Below are positions 1 through 8,851 of a stretch of DNA of 64,000 nucleotides, in pieces. The DNA is from Pseudomonas thivervalensis. GTDB taxonomy: Bacteria > Pseudomonadota > Gammaproteobacteria > Pseudomonadales > Pseudomonadaceae. The translations under genes and the position numbers were made by a program. The stretch spans positions 744,001-808,000 of the forward strand of contig NZ_LHVE01000020.1 of assembly GCF_001269655.1 (NCBI RefSeq), read 5' to 3'. The notes beneath the pieces were generated by a model that was not told the DNA's origin, did not search any database, and saw only the letters and a list, made by a program, of their open reading frames with translations. The number at the start of each line of letters is the position of its first letter. Position 1 is the stretch's first letter.

Positions 1-198
1 TTGCAGTGGACCTTGATCAACGCGCCCTATGCCGCGCCTGGCCTGGGCATCGAACATTTCAGCCAGGTCAGCACCAGCCTCGAACCGGGCCTGGCCGAAT
101 CCCTGCAGCGGCTCAACCGTGTGGCGGTCGGTATCGCCGACGAACTGCGCCTGAACCTGCATGTGGGTGAGCACGTGGATTTCGTGCCCGCCATCTAG
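1..198 (+). CDS. 3' end of an unidentified gene
   Basis: An open frame runs from the first base to a TAG at 196-198 and is cut by the window edge, so only about 65 C-terminal residues are visible. The frame has the strong third-position GC of its neighbours and ends with the residues EHVDFVPAI. I do not recognise the family. A TTG at position 1 is probably an internal leucine codon and not a start. A REP-type sequence starts about ten bases after the stop, as expected at the 3' end of a Pseudomonas gene. Confidence 0.5.
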   Translation: MQWTLINAPYAAPGLGIEHFSQVSTSLEPGLAESLQRLNRVAVGIADELRLNLHVGEHVDFVPAI

Positions 199-208
199 AG
201 GCAAACCC

Positions 209-250
209 TGTGGCGAGGGAGCTTGCTCGCGCTGGGCCGCGTAGCGGCCC
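209..250 (+). repeat. Single REP-type half element
   Basis: The sequence GTGGCGAGGGAGCTTGCTC is the left half of the REP palindrome seen many times in this window, here followed by a short GC stem (GGGCCGCGTAGCGGCCC). It lies between the 3' end of the first gene and the 3' end of the convergent LysR gene. It is a lone copy without its usual inverted partner. Confidence 0.75.
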
Positions 251-268
251 TCGAAAATCAGAGCAATC

Positions 269-1219
269 TCATACGGCAATCGACGGCAACGGCAATCCCG
301 TCAACGATTCGGCACTGTTGGCCTGTTCTTCCATCAGCCAATCGACGAATTGCCGGATCAACACACCGCGCCGTTTACGCTGGGGCAAGACCACGTAATA
401 GCCCAGTCGCGACAACACCGTTTCCGCAATCGGACGGCACAACAGGCCCTGGGCCAATAAGTTATCCACAAGGTGTCGCCAGCCGATGGCGACACCTTGG
501 CCGCCAATCGCTGCCTGGATGAGTAGCGTGTAGTTGTCGAAGCGCAACTGCCCGGGTGCCGGCGGCGAGGTAATGCCCAATTCGCGAAATACGCCACTCC
601 AGTCGAACCAGCTGTTGCTGTTGCCCGCGCGCAGGTGCAGCAATGGAAATTCCGCCAAGGCTTGGGCGGGCAAGGGCAGGGGACGCTCCTTGAGCAGCAG
701 CGGACTGCATACGGGAAAGACTTCTTCGCTGAACAGCCAGCGACTTTCGCCTTGTTTGAAGCGACCGTCGCCGAACAGTACGGCAACGTCGATATCGGTA
801 CGGAGCATGTTGTGGTTGCGTTCGCTGGTCACCAGGCTGACATCCACCTGCGGATTGGCGGCATGAAAGCGATGCAGGCGCGGCATCAGCCAATAGGCGG
901 CGAAGGCAAAGTCCGTGGCGACCTGCAGCACTTCATGCTGGTGCTGTGCGGTGATCGCGCTCAGTCCGGCGTCGATGCTCTGCAAACCGGCCTGTACCTG
1001 CTCGAACAGGATCGTGCCCGCCTCGGTCAGTTCGATGCCGCGGTAGATGCGGTCGAATAATCGCGTACCCAGTTGCTCTTCCAGGCGCTTGATCTGCTGG
1101 CTGATGGCCGGTTGCGTGGTGCCCAGCTCAATCGCTGCCGCCGTAAAGCTCTGTTGGCGGGCGGCGGCTTCAAAGGCTCGGAACAGTTCCAGGGACAGGT
1201 TACCCAGGGCGTCATACAT
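269..1219 (-). CDS. LysR-type regulator, probable choline-sulfatase regulator
   Basis: The 316-residue protein has an N-terminal LysR winged helix-turn-helix at about residues 8-66 (SFTAAAIELGTTQPAISQ followed by RLEEQLG), and a substrate-binding domain from about residue 95 with the typical GVAIGW segment near 240. The length is normal for the family. It is divergent from betC, and a LysR regulator next to choline sulfatase usually controls choline-O-sulfate use in Pseudomonas and rhizobia. The regulated genes are inferred from position; the family assignment is secure. A T-N11-A inverted repeat overlaps its start codon, which would fit autoregulation. Confidence 0.88.
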   Translation of the reverse strand: MYDALGNLSLELFRAFEAAARQQSFTAAAIELGTTQPAISQQIKRLEEQLGTRLFDRIYRGIELTEAGTILFEQVQAGLQSIDAGLSAITAQHQHEVLQVATDFAFAAYWLMPRLHRFHAANPQVDVSLVTSERNHNMLRTDIDVAVLFGDGRFKQGESRWLFSEEVFPVCSPLLLKERPLPLPAQALAEFPLLHLRAGNSNSWFDWSGVFRELGITSPPAPGQLRFDNYTLLIQAAIGGQGVAIGWRHLVDNLLAQGLLCRPIAETVLSRLGYYVVLPQRKRRGVLIRQFVDWLMEEQANSAESLTGLPLPSIAV

Positions 1220-1232
1220 AAGCTGTGCTTAT
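1218..1232. promoter_or_regulatory. Candidate LysR box between lysR and betC
   Basis: The sequence ATAAGCTGTGCTTAT is a perfect 6-bp inverted repeat around a TGT centre and contains the LysR signature T-N11-A. It lies in the divergent region about 100 bp upstream of betC and overlaps the ATG of the LysR gene. It may serve both activation of betC and autorepression. Confidence 0.45.
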
Positions 1233-1333
1233 CCTAGTCATTATCCTGCATGGGCTTTACCCCAAAACCCGGGGGCTACATGCTCAATCGCAGCAATGTC
1301 GCATAACTGCCTACTATGGAATGCCGCGATTAC

Positions 1334-2848
1334 ATGAAGCGCAAGAACATTCTTTTCATCATGGCCGATCAAATGGCCGCGCCAATGTTGCCGATCTACG
1401 GTCCTTCGCCGATCAAGCTGCCGAACCTGTCGCGCCTGGCCGCCGAGGGCGTGGTGTTCGACGCCGCCTATTGCAACAGCCCGTTGTGTGCGCCGTCGCG
1501 TTTTACCCTGGTGAGCGGCCAGTTGCCGAGCAAGATCGGCGCCTACGACAACGCGGCGGACTTTCCCGCAGACGTGCCGACCTACGCCCATTACCTGCGC
1601 CGCCTCGGCTACCGCACGGCGTTGTCCGGCAAGATGCACTTTTGCGGCCCCGACCAACTGCACGGCTACGAAGAGCGCCTGACCAGTGACATTTACCCGG
1701 CCGACTACGGTTGGGCGGTGAACTGGGACGAGCCGGACGTGCGGCCGAGCTGGTATCACAACATGTCGTCGGTGTTGCAGGCAGGGCCTTGCGTGCGCAC
1801 CAACCAGCTGGATTTCGATGAAGAAGTGGTGTTCAAGGCCCAGCAGTACCTGTTCGATCACATCCGCGAGGACGGTGACCAGCCGTTCTGCCTGACCGTG
1901 TCGATGACCCACCCACACGACCCGTACACGATTCCCAAGGCCTTCTGGGATTTGTATGACGACAATGACATCCCGTTGCCCCAGACCCCGGCGCAAGTGG
2001 ACCTTGATCCACACTCCCAGCGGCTGCTGAAGGTCTATGACCTGTGGGACAAGCCACTGCCTGTGGATAATATTCGCGACGCCCGCCGCGCCTATTTCGG
2101 CGCGTGCAGCTACATTGACAGCAACGTCGGCAAGCTCCTGCAAACCTTGGAGGACACCGGTCTGCTGGACGACACGATCATCGTATTCTCCGGCGATCAC
2201 GGGGACATGCTCGGCGAAAAGGGCCTCTGGTACAAAATGCACTGGTTCGAAATGGCCGCTCGCGTACCGTTGCTGATCAGCGCACCGGGGCAGTTCGCCA
2301 GCGGCCGGGTGAGCGCGGCCGTGTCCACCGCCGACTTACTGCCGACCCTGGTGGAACTGGCCGGTGGCACGCTGGAACCGGGCTTGCCGCTGGATGGCCG
2401 TTCGCTGGTGCCGCATCTGCAAGGGCAGGGCGGCCATGACGAAGTCTTCGGTGAGTACATGGCCGAGGGCACCGTCAGCCCGTTGATGATGATCCGTCGT
2501 GGCCCGTGGAAATTCATCTACAGCGAAGACGATCCGTGCCTGCTGTTCGATGTACGCAATGACTCCAAGGAATTGGAAAATCTCAGCCAATCTGCGGAGC
2601 ATCAAGCCCTGTTCGCCGATTTTCTCGCCGAAGCCCGCGCTAAATGGGATATTCCGACGATTCACCAACAGGTGCTCGCCAGCCAGCGCCGCCGCCGTTT
2701 TGTCGCCCAGGCGCTGACCCTGGGCAAACTCAAGAGCTGGGACCACCAGCCGCTGGTGGACGCCAGCCAGCAATACATGCGCAACCACATCGACCTCGAC
2801 GATCTGGAGCGCAAGGCCCGTTATCCACAACCCTGCCAAAACCAATAA
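1334..2848 (+). CDS. betC: Choline-sulfatase
   Basis: This type I sulfatase hydrolyses choline-O-sulfate to choline and sulfate in the cytoplasm, feeding glycine betaine synthesis and sulfur supply. The N-terminal metal-binding motif (NILFIMADQ) is followed by the formylglycine site CAPSR, whose cysteine is about residue 52 from this start. The segments SGKMH, THPHDPY and SGDHGDMLGE, and a C-terminal YMRNH typical of BetC, are also present. The product is 504 residues, normal for the family. I chose the ATG at 1334 because the product then starts MKRKNILF like known BetC; an in-frame ATG at 1316 would add six residues and neither has a strong Shine-Dalgarno. It lies 16 bp upstream of the choline-binding protein gene and is probably co-transcribed with it. 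Confidence 0.93.
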   Translation: MKRKNILFIMADQMAAPMLPIYGPSPIKLPNLSRLAAEGVVFDAAYCNSPLCAPSRFTLVSGQLPSKIGAYDNAADFPADVPTYAHYLRRLGYRTALSGKMHFCGPDQLHGYEERLTSDIYPADYGWAVNWDEPDVRPSWYHNMSSVLQAGPCVRTNQLDFDEEVVFKAQQYLFDHIREDGDQPFCLTVSMTHPHDPYTIPKAFWDLYDDNDIPLPQTPAQVDLDPHSQRLLKVYDLWDKPLPVDNIRDARRAYFGACSYIDSNVGKLLQTLEDTGLLDDTIIVFSGDHGDMLGEKGLWYKMHWFEMAARVPLLISAPGQFASGRVSAAVSTADLLPTLVELAGGTLEPGLPLDGRSLVPHLQGQGGHDEVFGEYMAEGTVSPLMMIRRGPWKFIYSEDDPCLLFDVRNDSKELENLSQSAEHQALFADFLAEARAKWDIPTIHQQVLASQRRRRFVAQALTLGKLKSWDHQPLVDASQQYMRNHIDLDDLERKARYPQPCQNQ

Positions 2849-2864
2849 CGTAAGGGGCACGCAC

Positions 2865-3785
2865 ATGCAAAAGTTATCCACAGTACTGACCGCTGGACTG
2901 TTGGCGTTGAGCAGTGTTTCGGCCTGGGCCGAGCAGAGCTGCGAAACGGTGAAGATGGCCGATCCGGGCTGGAGCGACATTGCCGCGACCAACGCCATCA
3001 CCGGTTTCCTGCTGGACGGGATGGGCTACAAGGCCAAGGTCGACACCCTCGCCGTGCCGATCACCTTCGGTGGCCTCAAGGACGGCCAGGTGGATGTGTT
3101 CCTGGGTAACTGGATGCCGGCACAGCAAGGCTTCTATGATAAATTCGTGGCCAATGGCGACGTCACGCAACTGGCGAAGAACCTGGACGGCACCGAGTTC
3201 ACCCTGGCGGTCCCGGACTACGTCTGGGATGCGGGTGTGCATAACTTTGCCGACCTGAACAAATTCGCCGACAAGTTCGACAAGAAGATCTACGGCATCG
3301 GTTCCGGCGCCCCGGCCAACCTCTCACTGAAAGAAATCATCAAGACCAATGACTTCGGCATGGGCGAGTGGAAGCTGGTGGAGTCCAGTGAGCAGGCGAT
3401 GCTGGCGGAAGTCTCCCGGGCGGTGAAGAAGCAGAAATTCGTGACCTTCCTCGGCTGGACCCCGCACCCGATGAACGTGCAATTGAAAATGCACTACCTC
3501 AAGGGCGGCGAGAAATACTTCGGTGACACCGGCAGCGTCTATACCTTGACCCGCAAGGGTTATGCACAGGCCTGCCCGAACGTGGGCAAGCTGTTGACCA
3601 ACCTGAGTTTCACCCAGGAAATGGAAAACAGCATCATGGCCGAGGTAGTGAACAACAAGGTCAGCAATGCCGACGCGGCCAAGGCGTGGATCAAGGCCAA
3701 CCCGGCGGTGCTGGATAAATGGCTCGACGGTGTGAAGACCCTGGATGGCAAGGATGCGTTGGCGGCGGTGAAGGCCAAGCTCTGA
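2865..3785 (+). CDS. choX: Choline ABC transporter substrate-binding protein
   Basis: This periplasmic binding protein of the ChoX/ProX type (OpuAC fold) delivers choline to an ABC importer. A Sec signal peptide ends at about residue 22 (SVSAWA). Conserved aromatic residues that would form the cation-pi box for the trimethylammonium group appear in DPGWSDI, LGNWMPA, DYVWDAG and LGWTPHP. The 306-residue length fits the family. The permease and ATPase are not next to it, so it probably uses components encoded elsewhere. The start at 2865 follows AAGGGGC. It sits directly behind betC, so choline uptake and choline sulfate hydrolysis are likely coordinated. Confidence 0.9.
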   Translation: MQKLSTVLTAGLLALSSVSAWAEQSCETVKMADPGWSDIAATNAITGFLLDGMGYKAKVDTLAVPITFGGLKDGQVDVFLGNWMPAQQGFYDKFVANGDVTQLAKNLDGTEFTLAVPDYVWDAGVHNFADLNKFADKFDKKIYGIGSGAPANLSLKEIIKTNDFGMGEWKLVESSEQAMLAEVSRAVKKQKFVTFLGWTPHPMNVQLKMHYLKGGEKYFGDTGSVYTLTRKGYAQACPNVGKLLTNLSFTQEMENSIMAEVVNNKVSNADAAKAWIKANPAVLDKWLDGVKTLDGKDALAAVKAKL

Positions 3786-3794
3786 CAAGCTCTT

Positions 3795-3973
3795 GTGGCG
3801 AGGGAGCTTGCTCCCGCTGGACTCTGTAGGAGCTGGCGAAGCCTGCGATCTTTTGATCTTTCGCTTGAAACTCAAGTGTCTGGGGAAAGATCGCAGCCTC
3901 GTTACACTCGACAGCTCCTACACAGCTCCTACACAGCTCCTACAGGCTCAGCGGGAGCAAGCTCCCTCGCCAC
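3795..3973. repeat. Nested palindrome: one repeat family inside a REP pair
   Basis: The outer arms are GTGGCGAGGGAGCTTGCTCC (3795 on) and its inverted copy ending at 3973. Between them (3825-3945) sits a different inverted repeat, which begins TGTAGGAGCTG, continues into GCGATCTTTTGATCTTT and returns as AAAGATCGC then CAGCTCCTACA. The right inner arm is extended by tandem copies of ACAGCTCCTAC. The inner family recurs at 5605 and 30984. The whole unit lies between choX and the SulP gene and may act as a transcription terminator or mRNA stabiliser. Confidence 0.85.
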
Positions 3974-4021
3974 GTGGGCTCAGCTGGTACTCTTGCGCCA
4001 AACCCCATTCCTTGAGGCCCC

Positions 4022-5590
4022 ATGGCAATCCCCACGCGCCATTCACTCTTTCCTTTCCTGAGCTGGCTGCCCCGGCAGACCCGCGCCAGTGTCGGCCGTG
4101 ACCTGATCGTCGGCCTGAGCGGCGCGATTCTCGCGTTGCCGCAGTCCATTGCCTACGCCCTGATTGCCGGTCTGCCCCCCGAGTACGGCTTGTACGCGGC
4201 GATCATGCCGGTGCTGATCGCCTGCCTGTGGGGTTCGTCGTGGCACCTGATCTGCGGTCCCACGGCGGCGATTTCCATCGTCTTGTACGCCACCGTCAGC
4301 CCGCTGGCCGTCCCCGCCAGCGAGGACTACATCACCTTGATCCTGCTGCTGACGGTGCTGGCGGGAATCTTCCAATGGTTGCTGGGCTTGTTGCGTTTCG
4401 GGGCGCTGGTGAATTTCGTCTCCCACTCGGTGGTGCTGGGGTTCACCCTGGGTGCGGCGGTGGTCATCGCCCTGGGGCAGCTACCGAACCTGCTGGGCCT
4501 CGACCTGCCGAACGAAGCCACGGCGCTGCGGGGCCTGCTGATGCTGGTCGAGCACATCGGGGCTGTGGATAAGCCTTCGCTGTTGCTGGGGTTGGGGACG
4601 CTGGTCCTGGGTGTCGTGCTCAAGCGCTTGCTGCCGCGTTGGCCGAGCCTGTTGATAACTCTAATCATCAGCAGTCTGGTGGTCTGGTTGTGGCCGGCGA
4701 TGTTCGGGCATGTGGCGTTGGTCAGCGCTTTCGCCGGGCGCCTGCCGCCGCTCACGCTGCTGCCGCTGGATCTGGAGCTGATCCTGCGTCTACTGCCCGG
4801 CGCCGTGGCGGTGGGCATGCTCGGGCTGGTCACCAGCCTGTCCATCGCCCGCTCGTTGTCGGTACGGTCAGGGCAATTGCTCGATGCGAATCAGGAGGTG
4901 AGGGCGCAGGGGCTTTCCAACATCGTTGGCGGATTTTTCTCCGGATCGTTGTCAGCCGGCTCCTTTACCCGTTCCGGCCTCAGCTATGAGGCCGGGGCCT
5001 GTTCGCCCCTGGCTGGGGTGTTCTCAGCGTTGTGGGTGGCGTTGTTTGCCGTCGCCGGGGCGAAACTGATCGCGCACATCCCGATTCCAGCCATGGCCGG
5101 CAGCATCCTGCTGATCGCTTGGGGGCTGGTGGACCACCGGGGTATCCGGGCGTTGTACCGTGTGAGCCGCGCCGAATTCGTGGTAATGAGCCTGACCTGC
5201 CTGGCCACGTTGCTGCTGGAGCTGCAAACCGCCATCTATGCCGGCGTGCTGGCTTCGCTGTTCTTTTACCTCAAGCGCACCTCGCAGCCGCGGGTGCAGC
5301 ATTTTCGCGAAGGGGAGGCGGAGATCCTGCGGGTCGGCGGGTCGATCTTTTTCGGCGCCAGCCATTACCTGCAAGTGCGCCTGCAACGGTTGCAGGCGCA
5401 ACGGGTGGTCATCGATGCCCAGCAGATCAACTTCATCGATTATTCCGGGGTGGAAATGCTCCACCAGGAAGCCCGGCGCCTGCGCAGCCAGGGGCGAAGC
5501 CTGACCTTGCGCATGGCCCGGCCACAGGTGGTGGAGGAGTTGTTGAAGCTGGAGGGGGCGCAGAAGTGCCCGATTCACTTCGAGGATTGA
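4022..5590 (+). CDS. SulP family anion transporter with STAS domain
   Basis: This 522-residue inner-membrane protein has the SulP fold: about a dozen hydrophobic helices between residues 25 and 400, the N-terminal signature ALPQSIAYALIAGLPPEYGLYA, read as ALPQSIAYALIAGL and PPEYGLYA, and a C-terminal STAS domain from about 430 (VVIDAQQINFIDYSG). SulP proteins carry sulfate, bicarbonate or dicarboxylates. Sulfate is the likely substrate here because the gene follows choline sulfatase, which releases sulfate, but this is inferred from context. The start at 4022 has a weak Shine-Dalgarno (TTGAGG). Confidence 0.88.
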   Translation: MAIPTRHSLFPFLSWLPRQTRASVGRDLIVGLSGAILALPQSIAYALIAGLPPEYGLYAAIMPVLIACLWGSSWHLICGPTAAISIVLYATVSPLAVPASEDYITLILLLTVLAGIFQWLLGLLRFGALVNFVSHSVVLGFTLGAAVVIALGQLPNLLGLDLPNEATALRGLLMLVEHIGAVDKPSLLLGLGTLVLGVVLKRLLPRWPSLLITLIISSLVVWLWPAMFGHVALVSAFAGRLPPLTLLPLDLELILRLLPGAVAVGMLGLVTSLSIARSLSVRSGQLLDANQEVRAQGLSNIVGGFFSGSLSAGSFTRSGLSYEAGACSPLAGVFSALWVALFAVAGAKLIAHIPIPAMAGSILLIAWGLVDHRGIRALYRVSRAEFVVMSLTCLATLLLELQTAIYAGVLASLFFYLKRTSQPRVQHFREGEAEILRVGGSIFFGASHYLQVRLQRLQAQRVVIDAQQINFIDYSGVEMLHQEARRLRSQGRSLTLRMARPQVVEELLKLEGAQKCPIHFED

Positions 5591-5604
5591 ATTGATTCAA
5601 CCTC

Positions 5605-5751
5605 TGTAGGAGCTGCCGAAGGCTGCGATCTTTTGATTTTGATCTTTCGCTTGAGATTCAAGTGTCTGGGGAAAGATCGCAGCCTCGTTGCACTCGACAG
5701 CTCCTACACAGCTCCTACACAGCTCCTACACAGCTCCTAAATAGCTCCTAC
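5605..5751. repeat. GTAGGAGC-type inverted repeat with five 11-bp tandem copies
   Basis: This is a second copy of the inner repeat found at 3825-3945: TGTAGGAGCTG, then GCGATCTTTTGAT, and the inverted arms AAAGATCGCAGCC and ACAGCTCCTAC. From 5697 to 5751 the arm ACAGCTCCTAC is present five times head to tail, the last two slightly changed. The last copy contains the stop codon of aroE, which runs towards it on the other strand. Confidence 0.85.
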
Positions 5752-6569
5752 AGCGCCAACTGGCGGCGCAGTTCGGCCAGTACTGGCGCGGTGTCCGGGC
5801 GTACCCCGCGCCACAGGTAGAAGGCTTCGCCCGCCTGCTCGGCGAGCATGCCCAGGCCATCCATCGCCACCACCGCCCCGTGTTCCTTGGCCCAACGGCA
5901 AAACGACGTCGGTTCCTTGCCATACATCATGTCGTAGCAAACCGTTTTGCCAGGCTCGATCAAGCTGGCGGCAATCGGTGGTACATCCCCCGACAGGCTC
6001 GCGGAGGTGGCGTTGATGATCAGGTCCACCGGCTCTTGCAGCCAGTCGAAGCCACTGGCCGAGACCGGCCCCAGGTCGGCGAACAACTCGGCGAGCAATT
6101 CGGCTTTCTCCACTGTGCGGTTGGCGATGATCACCGAGGCCGGCGCTTCGGCCAGCAGCGGTTCCAGGGCACCGCGCACTGCACCGCCGGCGCCGAGCAA
6201 CAGGATGCGCTTGCCGTTGAGGCTGAAGCCGGCATTGACGGTCAGGTCTCGGACCAGCCCGGCGCCGTCGGTGTTGTCACCCAACAGACGACCGTCCGCC
6301 AGCTTGCTCAACGTGTTGACCGCCCCGGCCCGCTGGGCCCGCTCGGTCAGGTCGTCGGCCAGGCGATAGGCGTCTTCCTTGAACGGCACCGTGACGTTCG
6401 CCCCACGCCCCTCGCGGAAAAATGCCTGGGCGCAACCGGCGAAATCCTCCAGGGGAGCCAGCAGCGTGCTGTAGTCCAGGTTTTGCCCGGTCTGCTCGGC
6501 AAACAGGCGATGGATCAACGGCGACTTGCTGTGGCCGATCGGGTTACCCATTACAACGTAGCGGTCCAT
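5748..6569 (-). CDS. aroE: Shikimate dehydrogenase
   Basis: This enzyme reduces 3-dehydroshikimate to shikimate with NADPH in the aromatic amino acid pathway. The 273-residue protein has the substrate-binding start GNPIGHSKSP, the catalytic lysine region NVTVPFKEDA at about residues 60-69, the nucleotide-binding glycine loop LLGAGGAVRG near 130, NRTVEKA, and NATSASL near 190. It lies 13 bp behind hemF and probably shares its transcript. The TAG stop is formed by the repeat that follows the gene, giving the C-terminus QLAL. Confidence 0.96.
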   Translation of the reverse strand: MDRYVVMGNPIGHSKSPLIHRLFAEQTGQNLDYSTLLAPLEDFAGCAQAFFREGRGANVTVPFKEDAYRLADDLTERAQRAGAVNTLSKLADGRLLGDNTDGAGLVRDLTVNAGFSLNGKRILLLGAGGAVRGALEPLLAEAPASVIIANRTVEKAELLAELFADLGPVSASGFDWLQEPVDLIINATSASLSGDVPPIAASLIEPGKTVCYDMMYGKEPTSFCRWAKEHGAVVAMDGLGMLAEQAGEAFYLWRGVRPDTAPVLAELRRQLAL

Positions 6570-6582
6570 GGATAATCCCCGT

Positions 6583-7497
6583 TCAGGCCGTTGCCAGCCA
6601 ATCGCGATCCTGCAGGAAATACTCGGTCAGCCGTGCCTCTTCGCTGCCCGGCTCGGCTTTCCAGTCGTAGCCCCAGCGCACTTGCGGCGGCAGGGACATC
6701 AGGATCGATTCGGTACGTCCACCCGACTGCAGCCCGAACAGGGTGCCGCGGTCGTAGACCAGGTTGAATTCCACGTAGCGCCCACGGCGGTATTCCTGGA
6801 ATTCCCGCTGCTGGGCGGTGAACGCGTCGTGCTTGCGGCGACGCACGATCGGCAGGTACGCATCGATGTAAGCGTCGCCGATGGCGCGGATAAAGGCGAA
6901 ACAAGTGTCGAAATCCCACGCGTTCAGGTCGTCGAAAAACAGGCCGCCGATGCCCCGGGGTTCGTTGCGATGCTTGAGGTGGAAGTAGCTGTCGCACCAA
7001 GCCTTGTAGCGCGGGTACACCTCGGGGCCGAACGGCGCGCAGGCCTGCTCGGCGACACGGTGCCAATGCACGCAGTCTTCCTCCACGCCGTAGTAAGGCG
7101 TCAGGTCGAAGCCACCGCCGAACCACCAGACCGGCTCTTCGCCTTCCTTCTCGGCGATGAAAAAGCGCACATTGGCGTGGGAAGTCGGCACGTGGGGGTT
7201 GTGCGGGTGGATCACCAGCGACACGCCCAGGGCTTCGAAGCCGCGTCCGGCCAGTTCCGGTCGATGGGCACTGGCCGAAGGTGGGAGACCGCTGCCGAAG
7301 ACGTGGGAAAAGTTGACGCCGCCCTTTTCGATCACCGTGCCATTTTCGATCACTCGCGTACGACCGCCACCGCCGGCAGGCCGGGTCCAGGCGTCTTCGA
7401 CGAAGCGCGTGCCGCCATCCTCGGTTTCCAGGGCGGCGCAGATACGGTCTTGCAGGTCGAGCAGATAGGCTTTCACGGCCTCGGTGCGAGTGGACAT
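6583..7497 (-). CDS. hemF: Oxygen-dependent coproporphyrinogen III oxidase
   Basis: HemF decarboxylates coproporphyrinogen III to protoporphyrinogen IX with O2 in heme synthesis. The 304-residue protein shows the family blocks GGGGRTRVIENG (about 43-54), KGGVNFSHVFG, HPHNPHVPTSHANVRFF, WWFGGGFDLTPYY and RRGRYVEFNLVYDRGT. All expected conserved segments are present and the length is normal. It forms a likely operon with aroE and is divergent from qor across a 164-bp gap. Confidence 0.97.
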   Translation of the reverse strand: MSTRTEAVKAYLLDLQDRICAALETEDGGTRFVEDAWTRPAGGGGRTRVIENGTVIEKGGVNFSHVFGSGLPPSASAHRPELAGRGFEALGVSLVIHPHNPHVPTSHANVRFFIAEKEGEEPVWWFGGGFDLTPYYGVEEDCVHWHRVAEQACAPFGPEVYPRYKAWCDSYFHLKHRNEPRGIGGLFFDDLNAWDFDTCFAFIRAIGDAYIDAYLPIVRRRKHDAFTAQQREFQEYRRGRYVEFNLVYDRGTLFGLQSGGRTESILMSLPPQVRWGYDWKAEPGSEEARLTEYFLQDRDWLATA

Positions 7498-7661
7498 GAC
7501 ATCACCTTGATCAGGGCTACGCTACGCGGCGTATAGCGGGCCGGTGGCAAATGGGCGCACAGGATACCACCGCACTTGCCCACACCACAGTTGACGACGG
7601 TCAAGCTTAGGAGTCCGATAGCAGGCTTGGTAAAAAGTCCTGCGACAAGGAGAAAGTGAAG

Positions 7662-8639
7662 ATGGCCAAACGTATCCAGTTCAGTTCCCACGGCGGTCCC
7701 GAAGTGCTCGAGTACGTCGACTATTCGCCTGCCGAGCCTGGCCCGCAGCAGGTGCGCGTCAGCAACAAGGCGATCGGCCTGAATTTCATCGACACCTACT
7801 ACCGCAGCGGTCTGTATCCGCCACCGGCGCTGCCTTCGGGCCTGGGCGCCGAAGGCGCTGGCGTGGTCGAGGCGGTCGGCTCGGACGTCAAGCGGTTCAA
7901 GGTCGGCGACCGGGTGGCGTACGGCAGCGGCCCGCTGGGGGCTTACAGCGATGTGCATGTGTTGCCCGAAGCCAACCTGGTGCATCTGCCCGAATCCATC
8001 AGTTTCGAACAGGCGGCCGGGGTGATGCTCAAGGGCCTGACCGTGCAATACCTGTTGCGCCAGACCTATGAACTCAAGGGCGGTGAAACCATCCTGTTCC
8101 ACGCCGCCGCCGGTGGCGTGGGCTCCTTGGCCTGTCAGTGGGCCAAGGCCTTGGGCGTGAAGCTGATCGGCACCGTCAGCTCGCCGGAAAAAGCCGCCAT
8201 CGCCAAATCCCACGGCGCCTGGGAAACCATCGACTACAGCAAGGAAAACGTCCCGCAGCGGGTGTTGGAATTGACTGACGGCAAGAAAGTGCCCGTGGTG
8301 TACGACGGGGTTGGCAAGGACACCTGGCTGACCTCCCTGGACAGCGTCGCCCCTCGTGGCCTGGTGGTGAGCTTCGGCAATGCCTCGGGTGCGGTGGACG
8401 GTGTGAACCTGGGGATTCTCTCGGCCAAGGGCTCGCTGTACGTCACCCGCCCGACATTGGCGACTTACGCCAACAACGCCGAGAACCTGCAGCGCATGGC
8501 TGATGAACTGTTCGGGATGATCGCCAGCGGCAAGCTTGTGGTGGACATCAACCAGCGTTATTCACTGGCGGAAGCGGCCAAGGCCCATACCGAATTGTCG
8601 GCGCGGCGGACGACGGGGTCGACCATCCTGTTGCCTTGA
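7662..8639 (+). CDS. qor: NADPH:quinone reductase, zeta-crystallin type
   Basis: This zinc-free medium-chain dehydrogenase reduces quinones with NADPH. The 325-residue protein has the N-terminal GroES-like fold (IGLNFIDTYYRSGLYP), the glycine-rich nucleotide loop AAAGGVGSLACQWAK at about residue 150, and the C-terminal RRTTGSTILLP typical of Qor. I chose the ATG at 7662 because AAGGAG lies nine bases upstream; the GTG at 7656 would be only three bases from it. It is divergent from hemF and monocistronic, followed by a REP cluster. Confidence 0.93.
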   Translation: MAKRIQFSSHGGPEVLEYVDYSPAEPGPQQVRVSNKAIGLNFIDTYYRSGLYPPPALPSGLGAEGAGVVEAVGSDVKRFKVGDRVAYGSGPLGAYSDVHVLPEANLVHLPESISFEQAAGVMLKGLTVQYLLRQTYELKGGETILFHAAAGGVGSLACQWAKALGVKLIGTVSSPEKAAIAKSHGAWETIDYSKENVPQRVLELTDGKKVPVVYDGVGKDTWLTSLDSVAPRGLVVSFGNASGAVDGVNLGILSAKGSLYVTRPTLATYANNAENLQRMADELFGMIASGKLVVDINQRYSLAEAAKAHTELSARRTTGSTILLP

Positions 8640-8659
8640 TTAAAAGGCTGCCAAAGAAC

Positions 8660-8829
8660 CTGTGGGAGCGGTTCATTTAAGGCTGTCGAAAAACCCGTGG
8701 CGAGGGAGCTTGCTCCCGCTTGAGTGCGAAGCGCTCACAAAAAGGGGCCGCTACGCAGCCCAGCGGGAGCAAGCTCCCTCGCCACGGGTTCATCGTTTTT
8801 CCTAAGTGAACAGCATGATGCTCCCACAG
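8660..8829. repeat. Nested REP-type palindromes after qor
   Basis: The inner REP pair at 8694-8788 (CCCGTGGCGAGGGAGCTTGC and its inverted copy) is enclosed by outer arms: TGTGGGAGCGGTTCATTTAAGG at the left, written as TGTGGGAGCGG and TTCATTTAAGG, and CCTAAGTGAAC with GCTCCCACA at the right. Two REP families therefore sit one inside the other between the 3' ends of qor and tsaC, which converge here. Confidence 0.8.
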
Positions 8830-8851
8830 TGGGTTGTGCACTGGCAAAAAG

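Noticed and set aside
7498..7520. ANR box upstream of hemF
   Set aside because: CTTGATCAGGG resembles half of the motif, but the second half (ATCAA at the right distance) is missing.
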